DNA of 64,000 nucleotides from Escherichia ruysiae. GTDB taxonomy: Bacteria > Pseudomonadota > Gammaproteobacteria > Enterobacterales > Enterobacteriaceae. The translations under genes were made by a program, and so were the position numbers. The DNA is taken from the NCBI RefSeq assembly GCF_902498915.1, contig NZ_CABVLQ010000001.1, one strand, 5' to 3'. The notes below the pieces were generated by a model, which worked only from the letters and a program-made list of their open reading frames with translations, was not told where the DNA came from and did not search any database. How positions within the stretch are numbered: the stretch's first letter is position 1; each line of letters starts with the position of its first letter. Shown here piece after piece: positions 35,218-43,648 of the stretch.

Positions 35218-37455
35218 GTGGACTGGCTTCTTGATGTTTTTGCTACCTGGCTCTACGGCTTAAAAGTAATCGCGATAACGTTAGCGGTCATCATGTTCAT
35301 CAGCGGGCTGGACGATTTTTTTATTGATGTCGTCTACTGGGTACGCCGCATTAAACGCAAGTTGAGTGTTTATCGCCGCTACCCGCGAATGAGTTACCGC
35401 GAACTGTATAAACCAGATGAAAAACCGTTAGCGATTATGGTTCCGGCGTGGAATGAAACGGGCGTCATCGGCAATATGGCCGAGCTGGCGGCGACCACGC
35501 TCGACTACGAAAACTATCATATCTTTGTTGGCACCTACCCCAACGACCCCGATACTCAGCGTGATGTTGACGAAGTGTGCGCTCGCTTCCCGAATGTGCA
35601 TAAGGTAATCTGCGCGCGTCCTGGCCCCACCAGCAAAGCCGACTGTCTGAACAACGTGCTGGACGCCATCACCCAGTTTGAACGTAGCGCCAATTTCGCT
35701 TTTGCTGGTTTTATTCTGCATGACGCCGAAGATGTGATTTCACCGATGGAATTGCGTCTGTTCAACTATCTGGTCGAGCGTAAAGATCTGATTCAGATCC
35801 CGGTGTATCCGTTTGAACGCGAATGGACACACTTCACCAGCATGACCTATATCGATGAATTTTCAGAACTGCATGGCAAAGATGTTCCGGTGCGTGAAGC
35901 TCTCGCCGGACAGGTGCCTAGCGCAGGCGTCGGCACCTGCTTCAGCCGCCGCGCCGTGACCGCGCTGTTAGCCGACGGTGACGGTATCGCTTTCGACGTG
36001 CAGAGTCTTACCGAAGATTACGATATTGGTTTCCGCCTGAAAGAAAAAGGTATGACGGAAATTTTTGTCCGTTTTCCGGTGGTGGACGAAGCCAAAGAAC
36101 GCGAGCAGCGTAAATTTTTACAGCACGCGCGGACGTCAAACATGATCTGCGTGCGCGAATATTTCCCCGATACCTTTTCGACTGCGGTTCGACAAAAATC
36201 TCGCTGGATCATCGGCATTGTTTTCCAGGGCTTTAAAACCCACAAATGGACCTCCAGCCTGACGCTGAACTACTTTCTCTGGCGCGACCGCAAAGGGGCA
36301 ATCAGTAACTTTGTCAGCTTCCTCGCGATGCTGGTGATGCTCCAGCTTTTGCTGTTGATGGCGTATGAAAGTTTGTGCTCCGATGCCTGGCATTTTCTTT
36401 CTATTTTCAGCGGCAGCGCATGGTTAATGACCCTGCTGTGGCTAAACTTTGGCTTGATGATCAACCGCATTGTGCAACGGGTGATTTTTGTCACTGGCTA
36501 CTACGGCCTGACGCAAGGTTTACTCTCCGTCCTGCGGCTATTCTGGGGCAACCTGATTAACTTTATGGCCAACTGGCGCGCGTTGAAACAGGTTCTTCAG
36601 CACGGCGACCCGCGTCGCGTGGCATGGGATAAAACGACGCATGATTTCCCCAGCGTGACTGGCGATACCCGTTCGTTGCGCCCGTTAGGTCAAATCCTGC
36701 TGGAAAATCAGGTCATCACTGAAGAGCAACTCGATACAGCACTGCGTAATCGTGTTGAAGGTCTACGCCTCGGCGGTTCGATGCTGATGCAGGGATTGAT
36801 TAGCGCCGAGCAACTGGCGCAGGCACTGGCGGAGCAAAACGGCGTGGCGTGGGAATCGATCGATGCCTGGCAGATCCCTTCCTCGCTGATTGCCGAAATG
36901 CCTGCGTCCGTGGCGCTACATTATGCGGTACTGCCGCTGCGTCTGGAAAACGATGAGTTAATTGTCGGCAGCGAAGATGGTATCGATCCGGTTTCACTGG
37001 CGGCTCTGACACGTAAGGTCGGACGCAAGGTGCGTTACGTCATTGTTCTGCGCGGGCAAATCGTCACCGGTTTACGTCACTGGTATGCGCGTCGTCGCGG
37101 TTATGACCCACGAGCAATGTTGCACAATGCGGTTCAGCAGCAATGGCTCACTGAACAGCAGGCCAGCGACATCTGGCAGCAATATGTACCGCATCAGTTC
37201 CTGTTCGCCGAAATACTGACCACGCTCGGCCATATTAATCGTTCTGCAATTAACGTGTTGTTATTGCGCCATGAACGCAGCTCACTGCCGCTCGGTAAAT
37301 TTTTGGTCACCGAAGGCGTTATCAGCCAGGAAACGTTGGATCGCGTCCTGACAATTCAACGCGAATTACAAGTTTCGATGCAATCACTATTACTCAAAGC
37401 AGGTTTAAACACAGAACAGGTTGCGCAACTGGAGTCCGAAAATGAAGGAGAATAA
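35218..37455 (+). CDS. nfrB: Glycosyltransferase NfrB with c-di-GMP-binding C-terminal domain
   Basis: Inner-membrane protein of 745 residues, needed for phage N4 infection. It starts at GTG (35218). After an N-terminal helix comes a GT2 glycosyltransferase domain (VPAWNETGVIG, ILHDAEDVISP, QSLTEDYDIGFRL, RQKSRWIIG) and several membrane helices (about 370-470). A C-terminal region with two MshEN-type repeats follows (LGQILLENQVITEEQLD, LGKFLVTEGVISQETLD). Work on K-12 links it to c-di-GMP-controlled synthesis of a ManNAc-containing exopolysaccharide that phage N4 uses. It overlaps nfrA by 14 bases. Confidence 0.95.
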   Translation: MDWLLDVFATWLYGLKVIAITLAVIMFISGLDDFFIDVVYWVRRIKRKLSVYRRYPRMSYRELYKPDEKPLAIMVPAWNETGVIGNMAELAATTLDYENYHIFVGTYPNDPDTQRDVDEVCARFPNVHKVICARPGPTSKADCLNNVLDAITQFERSANFAFAGFILHDAEDVISPMELRLFNYLVERKDLIQIPVYPFEREWTHFTSMTYIDEFSELHGKDVPVREALAGQVPSAGVGTCFSRRAVTALLADGDGIAFDVQSLTEDYDIGFRLKEKGMTEIFVRFPVVDEAKEREQRKFLQHARTSNMICVREYFPDTFSTAVRQKSRWIIGIVFQGFKTHKWTSSLTLNYFLWRDRKGAISNFVSFLAMLVMLQLLLLMAYESLCSDAWHFLSIFSGSAWLMTLLWLNFGLMINRIVQRVIFVTGYYGLTQGLLSVLRLFWGNLINFMANWRALKQVLQHGDPRRVAWDKTTHDFPSVTGDTRSLRPLGQILLENQVITEEQLDTALRNRVEGLRLGGSMLMQGLISAEQLAQALAEQNGVAWESIDAWQIPSSLIAEMPASVALHYAVLPLRLENDELIVGSEDGIDPVSLAALTRKVGRKVRYVIVLRGQIVTGLRHWYARRRGYDPRAMLHNAVQQQWLTEQQASDIWQQYVPHQFLFAEILTTLGHINRSAINVLLLRHERSSLPLGKFLVTEGVISQETLDRVLTIQRELQVSMQSLLLKAGLNTEQVAQLESENEGE

Positions 37456-40414
37456 CCTTAATCGCGTCATCGGATGGTCTGGTTTACTGCTGACGTCTTT
37501 ATTGAGTACCAGCGCACTCGCAGACACTATCGGCACCAGCGCAGAAGAGCTGGGGCTTAGCGACTATCGCCATTTTGTTATTTATCCCCGTCTCGATAAG
37601 GCGCTAAAGGCACAGAAAAATAACGACGAAGCAACCGCCATCCGCGAATTTGAATATATTCATCAGCAGGTGCCGGATAATATTCCGTTGACGTTATATC
37701 TGGCGGAAGCCTATCGCCATTTTGGTCATGATGATCGCGCGCGGCTGTTGCTTGAAGATCAACTGAAACGTCATCCTGGTGATGCCCGCCTTGAACGCAA
37801 TCTTGCGGCTATTCCAGTAGAAGTCAAAACCGTTAATACCGTTGAAGAACTGCTGGCTCAGCAAAAAGCGTGCGATGCTGAGCCGACCCTGCGTTGTCGC
37901 AGTGAAGTCGGGCAGAATGCCCTGCGACTGGCACAGTTGCCTGTCGCCAGAGCGCAACTGAACGATGCGAAGTTTGCCGCATCGCCGGAAGGAAAAACGT
38001 TGCGTACCGATCTGCTGCACCGCGCAATCTACCTCAAGCAGTGGCCGCTGGCAGAAGCGTTATTCAGTGAATCACGGCAACAAAATACATTAAACGCGGC
38101 AGAACGCCGTCAGTGGTTTGACGTGCTTCTTGCCGGGCAGCTGGACGATCGGATCCTGGCGCTGCAATCACAGGGGATCTTCACCGATCCACAGTCATAT
38201 ATTACTTACGCGACCGCGCTGGCTTATCGTGGCGAGAAAGCACGCCTCCAGCATTATCTCATTGAAAATAAGCCGCTGTTTACCACGGACGCACAAGAGA
38301 AAAGTTGGCTCTATCTGTTATCTAAATACAGCGCCAACCCCGTTCAGGCGTTGGCGAATTATACGGTGCAGTTTGCCGATAACCGCCAGTATGTTGTTGG
38401 CGCAACGCTACCGGTGCTTTTAAAAGAAGGTCAGTACGACGCAGCGCAAAAACTGCTCGCCACCCTCCCCACCAATGAAATGCTTGAGGAGCGTTATGCC
38501 GTTAGCGTAGCGACCCGTAACAAGGCTGAAGCTCTGCGTCTGGCACGATTGCTGTATCAGCAAGAACCGGCAAATCTTACCCGCCTGGATCAACTGACCT
38601 GGCAACTGATGCAGAACGAGCAGTCACGCGAAGCTGCCGATTTATTGCTGCACCGCTATCCTTTCCAGGGCGATGCGCGTGTCAGCCAGACTCTAATGGC
38701 GCGACTGGCGTCTCTGCTGGAAAGTCATCCTTACCTGGCAACTCCGGCGAAAGTGGCGATTTTATCGAAACCCTTGCCGCTGGCGGAGCAACGTCAGTGG
38801 CAAAGTCAGTTGCCGGGTATTGCAGATAATTGCCCGGCGATAGTCCGCCTGCTGGGCGATATGTCGCCTTCCTACGATGCTGCGGCCTGGAACCGTCTGG
38901 CGAAGTGTTATCGGGACACGCTACCCGGTGTGGCGTTGTATGCATGGCTTCAGGCCGAACAACGGCAACCGAACGCCTGGCAACATCGCGCGGTGGCTTA
39001 TCAGGCGTATCAGGTTGAGGACTACGCCACCGCACTGGCGGCCTGGCAGAAAATCAGCCTTCACGACATGAGCAATGAAGATCTACTTGCTGCCGCCAAT
39101 ACCGCTCAGGCGGCAGGAAATGGCGCGGCTCGCGATCGCTGGCTTCAGCAGGCAGAACAACGCGGGCTGGGAAACAATGCTCTGTACTGGTGGCTACATG
39201 CACAACGTTATATTCCTGGTCAGCCGGAACTCGCACTGAACGATCTCACGCGCTCAATTAACATTGCACCTTCTGCTAACGCTTACGTTGCGCGGGCGAC
39301 GATTTATCGCCAACGTCATAATGTCTCAGCGGCGGTGAGCGATTTGCGCGCCGCTCTGGAACTGGAACCCAATAACAGCAATACCCAGGCGGCGCTCGGT
39401 TACGCCTTGTGGGATAGCGGTGATATCGCGCAATCGCGGGAAATGCTGGAACAGGCACATAAAGGATTGCCGGACGATCCGGCACTGATCCGACAACTGG
39501 CCTACGTGAACCAGCGTCTGGATGATATGCCTGCAACACAACAGTACGCCCGACTGGTGATTGATGATATTGATAACCAGGCGCTGATAACCCCACTTAC
39601 GCCAGAGCAAAATCAGCAACGCTTCAATTTCCGCCGTCTGCATGAAGATGTCGGTCGCCGCTGGACGTTCAGTTTCGATTCTTCCATCGGCTTGCGTTCC
39701 GGGGCGATGAGTACCGCTAACAACAATGTTGGCGGCGCTGCGCCAGGGAAAAGCTATCGTAGCTACGCGCAACTGGAAGCCGAGTACCGCATCGGGCGCA
39801 ATATGCTGCTGGAAGGCGACCTGCTTTCGGTTTACAGCCGCGTCTTTGCCGATACCGGAGAAAACGGTGTAGCAATGCCGGTGAAAAATCCGATGTCCGG
39901 CACCGGCCTGCGCTGGAAGCCCCTGCGCGACCAAATCTTTTTCCTCGCCGTTGAACAGCAGTTGCCGCTGAACGGACAAAATGGCGCCTCCGATACCATG
40001 CTGCGCGCCAGTGCCTCGTTCTTTAACGGCGGCAAATACAGCGACGAGTGGCACCCGAACGGTTCAGGCTGGTTTGCCCAAAACCTGTATCTCGATGCGG
40101 CGCAATATGTCCGCCAGGATATTCAGGCGTGGACGGCAGATTATCGCGTGAGCTGGCATCAGAAGGTGGCGAACGGACAAACCATTGAGCCTTACGCTCA
40201 CGTTCAGGACAACGGCTATCGTGATAAAGGCACTCAGGGCGCGCAGCTTGGCGGTGTTGGCGTGCGCTGGAATATCTGGACCGGCGAGACGCACTATGAT
40301 GCCTGGCCGCACAAAGTCAGTCTCGGCGTCGAATATCAGCATACCTTTAAGGCGATTAATCAACGTAGCGGGGAGCGCAACAACGCGTTTCTCACCATTG
40401 GAGTGCACTGGTAA
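37442..40414 (+). CDS. nfrA: Outer-membrane protein NfrA, phage N4 receptor
   Basis: Phage N4 adsorption receptor and presumed outer-membrane exporter of the NfrB polysaccharide, 990 residues. The ATG at 37442 is chosen over one seven codons upstream because a signal peptide follows (ending TSALA) and the length matches K-12. The periplasmic part consists of tetratricopeptide-like repeats to about residue 730. The last 240 residues form a beta-barrel ending in tryptophan (TIGVHW). This mirrors BcsC/PgaA-type export proteins. It is coupled to nfrB upstream and abuts ybcH. Confidence 0.95.
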   Translation: MKENNLNRVIGWSGLLLTSLLSTSALADTIGTSAEELGLSDYRHFVIYPRLDKALKAQKNNDEATAIREFEYIHQQVPDNIPLTLYLAEAYRHFGHDDRARLLLEDQLKRHPGDARLERNLAAIPVEVKTVNTVEELLAQQKACDAEPTLRCRSEVGQNALRLAQLPVARAQLNDAKFAASPEGKTLRTDLLHRAIYLKQWPLAEALFSESRQQNTLNAAERRQWFDVLLAGQLDDRILALQSQGIFTDPQSYITYATALAYRGEKARLQHYLIENKPLFTTDAQEKSWLYLLSKYSANPVQALANYTVQFADNRQYVVGATLPVLLKEGQYDAAQKLLATLPTNEMLEERYAVSVATRNKAEALRLARLLYQQEPANLTRLDQLTWQLMQNEQSREAADLLLHRYPFQGDARVSQTLMARLASLLESHPYLATPAKVAILSKPLPLAEQRQWQSQLPGIADNCPAIVRLLGDMSPSYDAAAWNRLAKCYRDTLPGVALYAWLQAEQRQPNAWQHRAVAYQAYQVEDYATALAAWQKISLHDMSNEDLLAAANTAQAAGNGAARDRWLQQAEQRGLGNNALYWWLHAQRYIPGQPELALNDLTRSINIAPSANAYVARATIYRQRHNVSAAVSDLRAALELEPNNSNTQAALGYALWDSGDIAQSREMLEQAHKGLPDDPALIRQLAYVNQRLDDMPATQQYARLVIDDIDNQALITPLTPEQNQQRFNFRRLHEDVGRRWTFSFDSSIGLRSGAMSTANNNVGGAAPGKSYRSYAQLEAEYRIGRNMLLEGDLLSVYSRVFADTGENGVAMPVKNPMSGTGLRWKPLRDQIFFLAVEQQLPLNGQNGASDTMLRASASFFNGGKYSDEWHPNGSGWFAQNLYLDAAQYVRQDIQAWTADYRVSWHQKVANGQTIEPYAHVQDNGYRDKGTQGAQLGGVGVRWNIWTGETHYDAWPHKVSLGVEYQHTFKAINQRSGERNNAFLTIGVHW

Positions 40415-41305
40415 ATGCGTAAGTTAATTTTCGTAATGCTGACACTGCTGCTGGTCAGCCCTTTTTCCTTTGCGATGAAAGGTATCATCTGGCAACCGCA
40501 AAATCGTGACAGTCAGGTCACCGACGCCCAGTGGCAGGGACTGATGAGTCAGTTGCATTTGCAAGGATTCGACACCCTGATTCTGCAATGGACCCGTTAC
40601 GGCGATGCGTTCACCCAGCCAGAACAGCGTGCATTATTGTTCAGACGAGCAGCGGCAGCGCAGCACGCTGGCCTGAAGCTGATTGTTGGCCTGAATGCCG
40701 ATCCGGAATTTTTTATGCATCAGAAGCAGTCATCTGCGGCGCTGGAGAGCTATCTTAATCGCCTGCTGGCGGCCGATCTCCAGCAAGCCAGATTATGGAG
40801 CGCCGCACCGGGCGTAACGCCGGATGGCTGGTACATCAGTGCGGAAATTGACGATCTGAACTGGCGCAGCGAAGCCGCCCGTCAGCCATTGCTGAAATGG
40901 TTAAACAATGCTCAGCGACTGCTTAGTGATGTTTCGGCAAAACCGGTTTATATCAGTAGTTTCTTCGCCGGAAATATGTCGCCCGATGGCTATCGGCAAC
41001 TGCTGGAACAAGTTAAAGCAACCGGCGTTAATGTCTGGGTACAGGATGGCAGCGGCGTGGATAAACTCACCGCCGGGCAGCGCGAACGTTATCTGCAAGC
41101 CAGTGCAGATTGCCAGGCTTCCTCACCCGCCAGCGGCATTGTTTATGAACTGTTTGTCGCGGGCAAAGGTAAAACGTTTGAAGCTAAACCAAAACCGGAT
41201 GCGGAGATCGCCTCGCTATTAGCAAAACGTTCCGCCTGCGGCAAAGACGCGCTCTATTTCTCCCTGCGCTATTTGCCCGTCGCGCGTGGCATCCTCGAAT
41301 ATTAA
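40415..41305 (+). CDS. ybcH: Periplasmic DUF4434-like protein YbcH
   Basis: Secreted protein of 296 residues, the K-12 length, with a clear signal peptide (MRKLIFVMLTLLLVSPFSFA). The ATG follows the nfrA stop with no spacer, so it belongs to the nfrBA unit. The fold appears to be a TIM-barrel glycoside-hydrolase-like domain (GFDTLILQWTRYGD, GLKLIVGLN, GWYISAEIDDL, AKPVYISSFFAGNM). A role as a glycan-modifying or trimming enzyme for the Nfr polysaccharide is an inference from operon position and fold. Confidence 0.88.
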   Translation: MRKLIFVMLTLLLVSPFSFAMKGIIWQPQNRDSQVTDAQWQGLMSQLHLQGFDTLILQWTRYGDAFTQPEQRALLFRRAAAAQHAGLKLIVGLNADPEFFMHQKQSSAALESYLNRLLAADLQQARLWSAAPGVTPDGWYISAEIDDLNWRSEAARQPLLKWLNNAQRLLSDVSAKPVYISSFFAGNMSPDGYRQLLEQVKATGVNVWVQDGSGVDKLTAGQRERYLQASADCQASSPASGIVYELFVAGKGKTFEAKPKPDAEIASLLAKRSACGKDALYFSLRYLPVARGILEY

Positions 41306-41309
41306 TTGT

Positions 41310-41340
41310 TTAAGGGAGCAACTTTGCTTGCTCCCTTCCT
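41310..41340 (+). terminator. nfrBA-ybcH terminator
   Basis: AAGGGAGCAA and TTGCTCCCTT form a perfect stem with a six-base loop five bases after the ybcH stop, followed by CCTTTT. The remaining bases to the next gene (41341-41629) are AT-rich and non-coding, and probably hold that gene's promoter. Confidence 0.8.
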
Positions 41341-41629
41341 TTTCACTTTCCTAATCAGAATCCTGTTTGTATTAATTGTTTAGCAGATTCTCTTTTTTCA
41401 ACGCATTTTATGCGTCTCGGTTTTGCCCCACTACGACCTGCATAGCCAATAAGAAGATAGCCGTGACACAAATAACCGGTGCAGCCACTACTCAGAGGCA
41501 TTATATAATCATATTCATGCCACTATATAACCTGTAAATAAGAACAATCATTCATTGATTGCAATAACATCAGCATATTCCTTTACACAGGAATAAAACC
41601 TTTTATTTAATAAACAAAGAGAGTCAAAG

Positions 41630-42304
41630 ATGAGTAAAATTACAGGCGTTTTAGTTGACAACCATATCTATGATATTAACAATGATATGAAGAATGGTTA
41701 CCATTTTCCTAACTGCTTGTTTCCAGGCGCCACCTTTAAGATGGTTATTGATAATGACCCGGTTAATAATGACAAGGTAAAATGGAGCTGTAGCACTGAT
41801 GCAGACAATAATGTTCTGGCGGTCAGTCAGGATGGCACAGTAACTTTTCCTGACGTTGACGAAAAGTGTATTGGGAAGATTTTTGCTATTTTCGCCACTG
41901 ATAAATCAACGAACAAAACTGCCGGTATTTATATTTTTACTGTTAAGCGTTTTTTTAAATACAGCATTGAAACTTATGATTCAATTCAAAAGATTTTACC
42001 ATGGGTTGAGAGCATGAACGGAGAATTTCCTGAAGCACAGGATATCGATAGTTACGATTATAATGATCATAATTCAGGTCATATTATCTCGCGAGAAGTT
42101 AACGCAGGTCTTTACCAGGAGTGGGGCAATGTAGCTAATAGTGGATGGAATACAAATAATGAGATTGGCGGTATTTGTAGAATTTACGCTTTTAATAAAG
42201 AAAATAATATTTATTATTGGCTGAAAAATGATGGAGTCAGACAGGTATTGAGCGGGGGACTCACCGCTCAGGCAGTAGCATCCTACGGTGACTCTATCAA
42301 CTGA
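41630..42304 (+). CDS. Unassigned protein resembling the tip of an invasin-like adhesin
   Basis: A 224-residue protein I cannot name. Residues 1-108 look like a bacterial Ig-like domain (FPNCLFPGATFKMVI, VKWSCSTDADNNVLAVSQDG). Residues 109-224 resemble the C-type-lectin-like end domain of E. coli inverse autotransporters such as YeeJ/EaeH (LPWVESMNG, LYQEWGNV, YYWLKNDG). It has no signal peptide and no beta-barrel or LysM part, so by itself it could not reach the surface by that route. The DNA is AT-rich. A GAGAG ribosome site precedes the ATG and a terminator follows, so it may be expressed. Alternatives are a decayed adhesin fragment or a phage-cargo gene. Confidence 0.7.
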   Translation: MSKITGVLVDNHIYDINNDMKNGYHFPNCLFPGATFKMVIDNDPVNNDKVKWSCSTDADNNVLAVSQDGTVTFPDVDEKCIGKIFAIFATDKSTNKTAGIYIFTVKRFFKYSIETYDSIQKILPWVESMNGEFPEAQDIDSYDYNDHNSGHIISREVNAGLYQEWGNVANSGWNTNNEIGGICRIYAFNKENNIYYWLKNDGVRQVLSGGLTAQAVASYGDSIN

Positions 42305-42380
42305 TTGTACTTTTTGTCCACTATCATTTGTATTATTACAGCGTAAACATTCACTGAAATTATAAAATTAAACTTACGCA

Positions 42381-42412
42381 TAACCACCCGTTCAGCGGGT
42401 GGTTATCATTTT
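42381..42412 (+). terminator. Terminator downstream of the unassigned 224-residue gene
   Basis: TAACCACCCG-TTCAG-CGGGTGGTTA is a perfect ten-base stem followed by TCATTTTAT. Between it and the emrE terminator (42413-42635) there is no supportable gene. Confidence 0.75.
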
Positions 42413-42635
42413 ATCAGCGATGTGTACGAAGGTTAAAAATAAACAAACTTAATATTTCATTTTTATTTTTCTATAAACTATCAACTCTCGATATCAAATA
42501 CCTACCTATACCGCCAATATCCGTTTCATCACAAAATGCTGGCGGCATTTCTCACCGAAAACTTTATTGCTACTGTTCAAAACGCAAATGTGGTAATCCC
42601 CTGCTCCACTTGCCAAAAAAAATTTACCCGCAGTA

Positions 42636-42667
42636 TAAAAAGTAGCCCGTATAAACATACAGGCTAC
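42636..42667 (-). terminator. emrE terminator
   Basis: On the minus strand GTAGCC(T)GTA and TAC(G)GGCTAC pair around a short AT-rich loop and are followed by five T (plus-strand A at 42637-42641). It lies 32 bases after the emrE stop. Confidence 0.65.
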
Positions 42668-42698
42668 CATATTTCACTCGATTCAAAAGAAATTATTT

Positions 42699-43031
42699 TT
42701 AATGTGGTGCGCTTCGTGACAATAAGTTAATTACCAACACTCCGGCACAAATCAACATCATGCCTATAATGGCTGGCAGATCCAACCGTTGGCCGAAAAA
42801 TCCCCAGGACAGTAAACTAATCAGGACGATACCGACTCCTGACCAGATAGCATAAGCAATCCCTGTAGGAATATAAGCCAGCGTCTGAGCTAATAACCAG
42901 AATGATGCACAGTAACAAATAATTGTACCAACAGAGAGCCATAACCGTGTAAAACCCTCTGAAAACTTCATTAAAGTTGTACCAATGACTTCTGCAAGTA
43001 TTGCGCCACCAAGATAAATATAAGGGTTCAT
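42699..43031 (-). CDS. emrE: Small multidrug resistance transporter EmrE
   Basis: Dual-topology proton/drug antiporter of 110 residues with four helices, exporting quaternary ammonium compounds, ethidium and methyl viologen. The ATG at 43031 gives the K-12 length; a start 26 codons further upstream is rejected. The essential Glu14 in helix 1 is present (ILAEVIG), as are Trp63 and the GXG of helix 3. Compared with K-12, as remembered, position 32 is Leu instead of Pro and position 108 Ala instead of Thr. In K-12 this gene lies within the DLP12 prophage; here it remains beside an integrase relic without the prophage. Confidence 0.96.
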   Translation of the reverse strand: MNPYIYLGGAILAEVIGTTLMKFSEGFTRLWLSVGTIICYCASFWLLAQTLAYIPTGIAYAIWSGVGIVLISLLSWGFFGQRLDLPAIIGMMLICAGVLVINLLSRSAPH

Positions 43032-43125
43032 AGCATATTCTTTCCTGTTAATACCGGAGCGAATTGTACTACAGTTTGAACTTAACTCACCGGATTCATT
43101 CTGGTGCATTCATTGATGTTCTTCA

Positions 43126-43296
43126 TCAGTGCTTCAGGAAATGGGCGGATGGGAATCCATAGAAATGGTGCGTAGATATACTCACCTTGCACCTAATCAT
43201 TTGACGGAGCACGCGGGGAAAATAGACGACATTTTTGGTGATGATGTCCCAGATATGTCCCACTCTGGAATTATGGAGGAGATAAAGAAGGCGTAA
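43126..43296 (+). pseudogene. 3' remnant of a DLP12-type phage integrase
   Basis: About 56 codons encode the end of a tyrosine recombinase: SVLQEMGGWESIEMVRRYTH, then LAPNHLTEHAGKIDDIFGDD, ending KKA-TAA. This contains the family's catalytic tyrosine (RRYTHLAP) but none of the upstream R...HXXR residues. It points at the 3' end of argU 15 bases further on, exactly as intD does in K-12. It is the scar of an excised or collapsed prophage. Confidence 0.85.
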
Positions 43297-43311
43297 CTGA
43301 TTGAATTTTAA

Positions 43312-43388
43312 TGGCGCGCCCTGCAGGATTCGAACCTGCGGCCCACGACTTAGAAGGTCGTTGCTCTATCCAACTGAGCTAAGGGCGC
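43312..43388 (-). tRNA. argU: tRNA-Arg (anticodon TCT), argU
   Basis: A 77-base cloverleaf on the minus strand: acceptor GCGCCCT pairs with AGGGCGC, anticodon loop CTTCTAA reads AGA, the T-loop is GGTTCGAATCC, and CCA is encoded. This is the rare-codon tRNA (AGA) and a well-known phage attachment site (DLP12 in K-12). Confidence 0.98.
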
Positions 43389-43420
43389 ATTGATACCACA
43401 ATGTGTGTGTAATTGCGTGA

Positions 43421-43448
43421 ATTATACGGTCAACCCTTGCTGAGTCAA
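43421..43448 (-). promoter_or_regulatory. argU promoter
   Basis: On the minus strand TTGACT (43448-43443), a 16-base spacer and a perfect TATAAT (43426-43421) lie 33 bases before the tRNA 5' end. The rest of the gap to folD (43449-43648) contains no gene; in K-12 the sfmACDHF-fimZ genes lie here. Confidence 0.85.
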
Positions 43449-43648
43449 TGGCTTTTGAACCGGTTGCTGAACAAGTGTACGACCGCATCTGATTTACCTC
43501 GCTACAGCGGCAAACCAACGACGGTTATCATTATCGCCAGGTACAGAAGGTTTTACTTTTCAGAAAACGAAAACTGACAGCACGCCCCGCTTCTGACAAA
43601 ATAGACGCATCCCCTTCGACCTACGTAACAGATGGAATCCTCTCTCTG

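Noticed and set aside
39326..40054. 242-residue open frame opposite nfrA
   Set aside because: It is the antisense shadow of a well-conserved GC-rich gene, with no ribosome site or recognisable motif.
42536..42730. Open frame of 64 residues next to emrE
   Set aside because: It crosses the emrE terminator and runs antisense into emrE, and has no ribosome site.
43132..43296. Functional phage integrase
   Set aside because: Only the last part of the catalytic domain is present, with a stop codon just upstream in frame.
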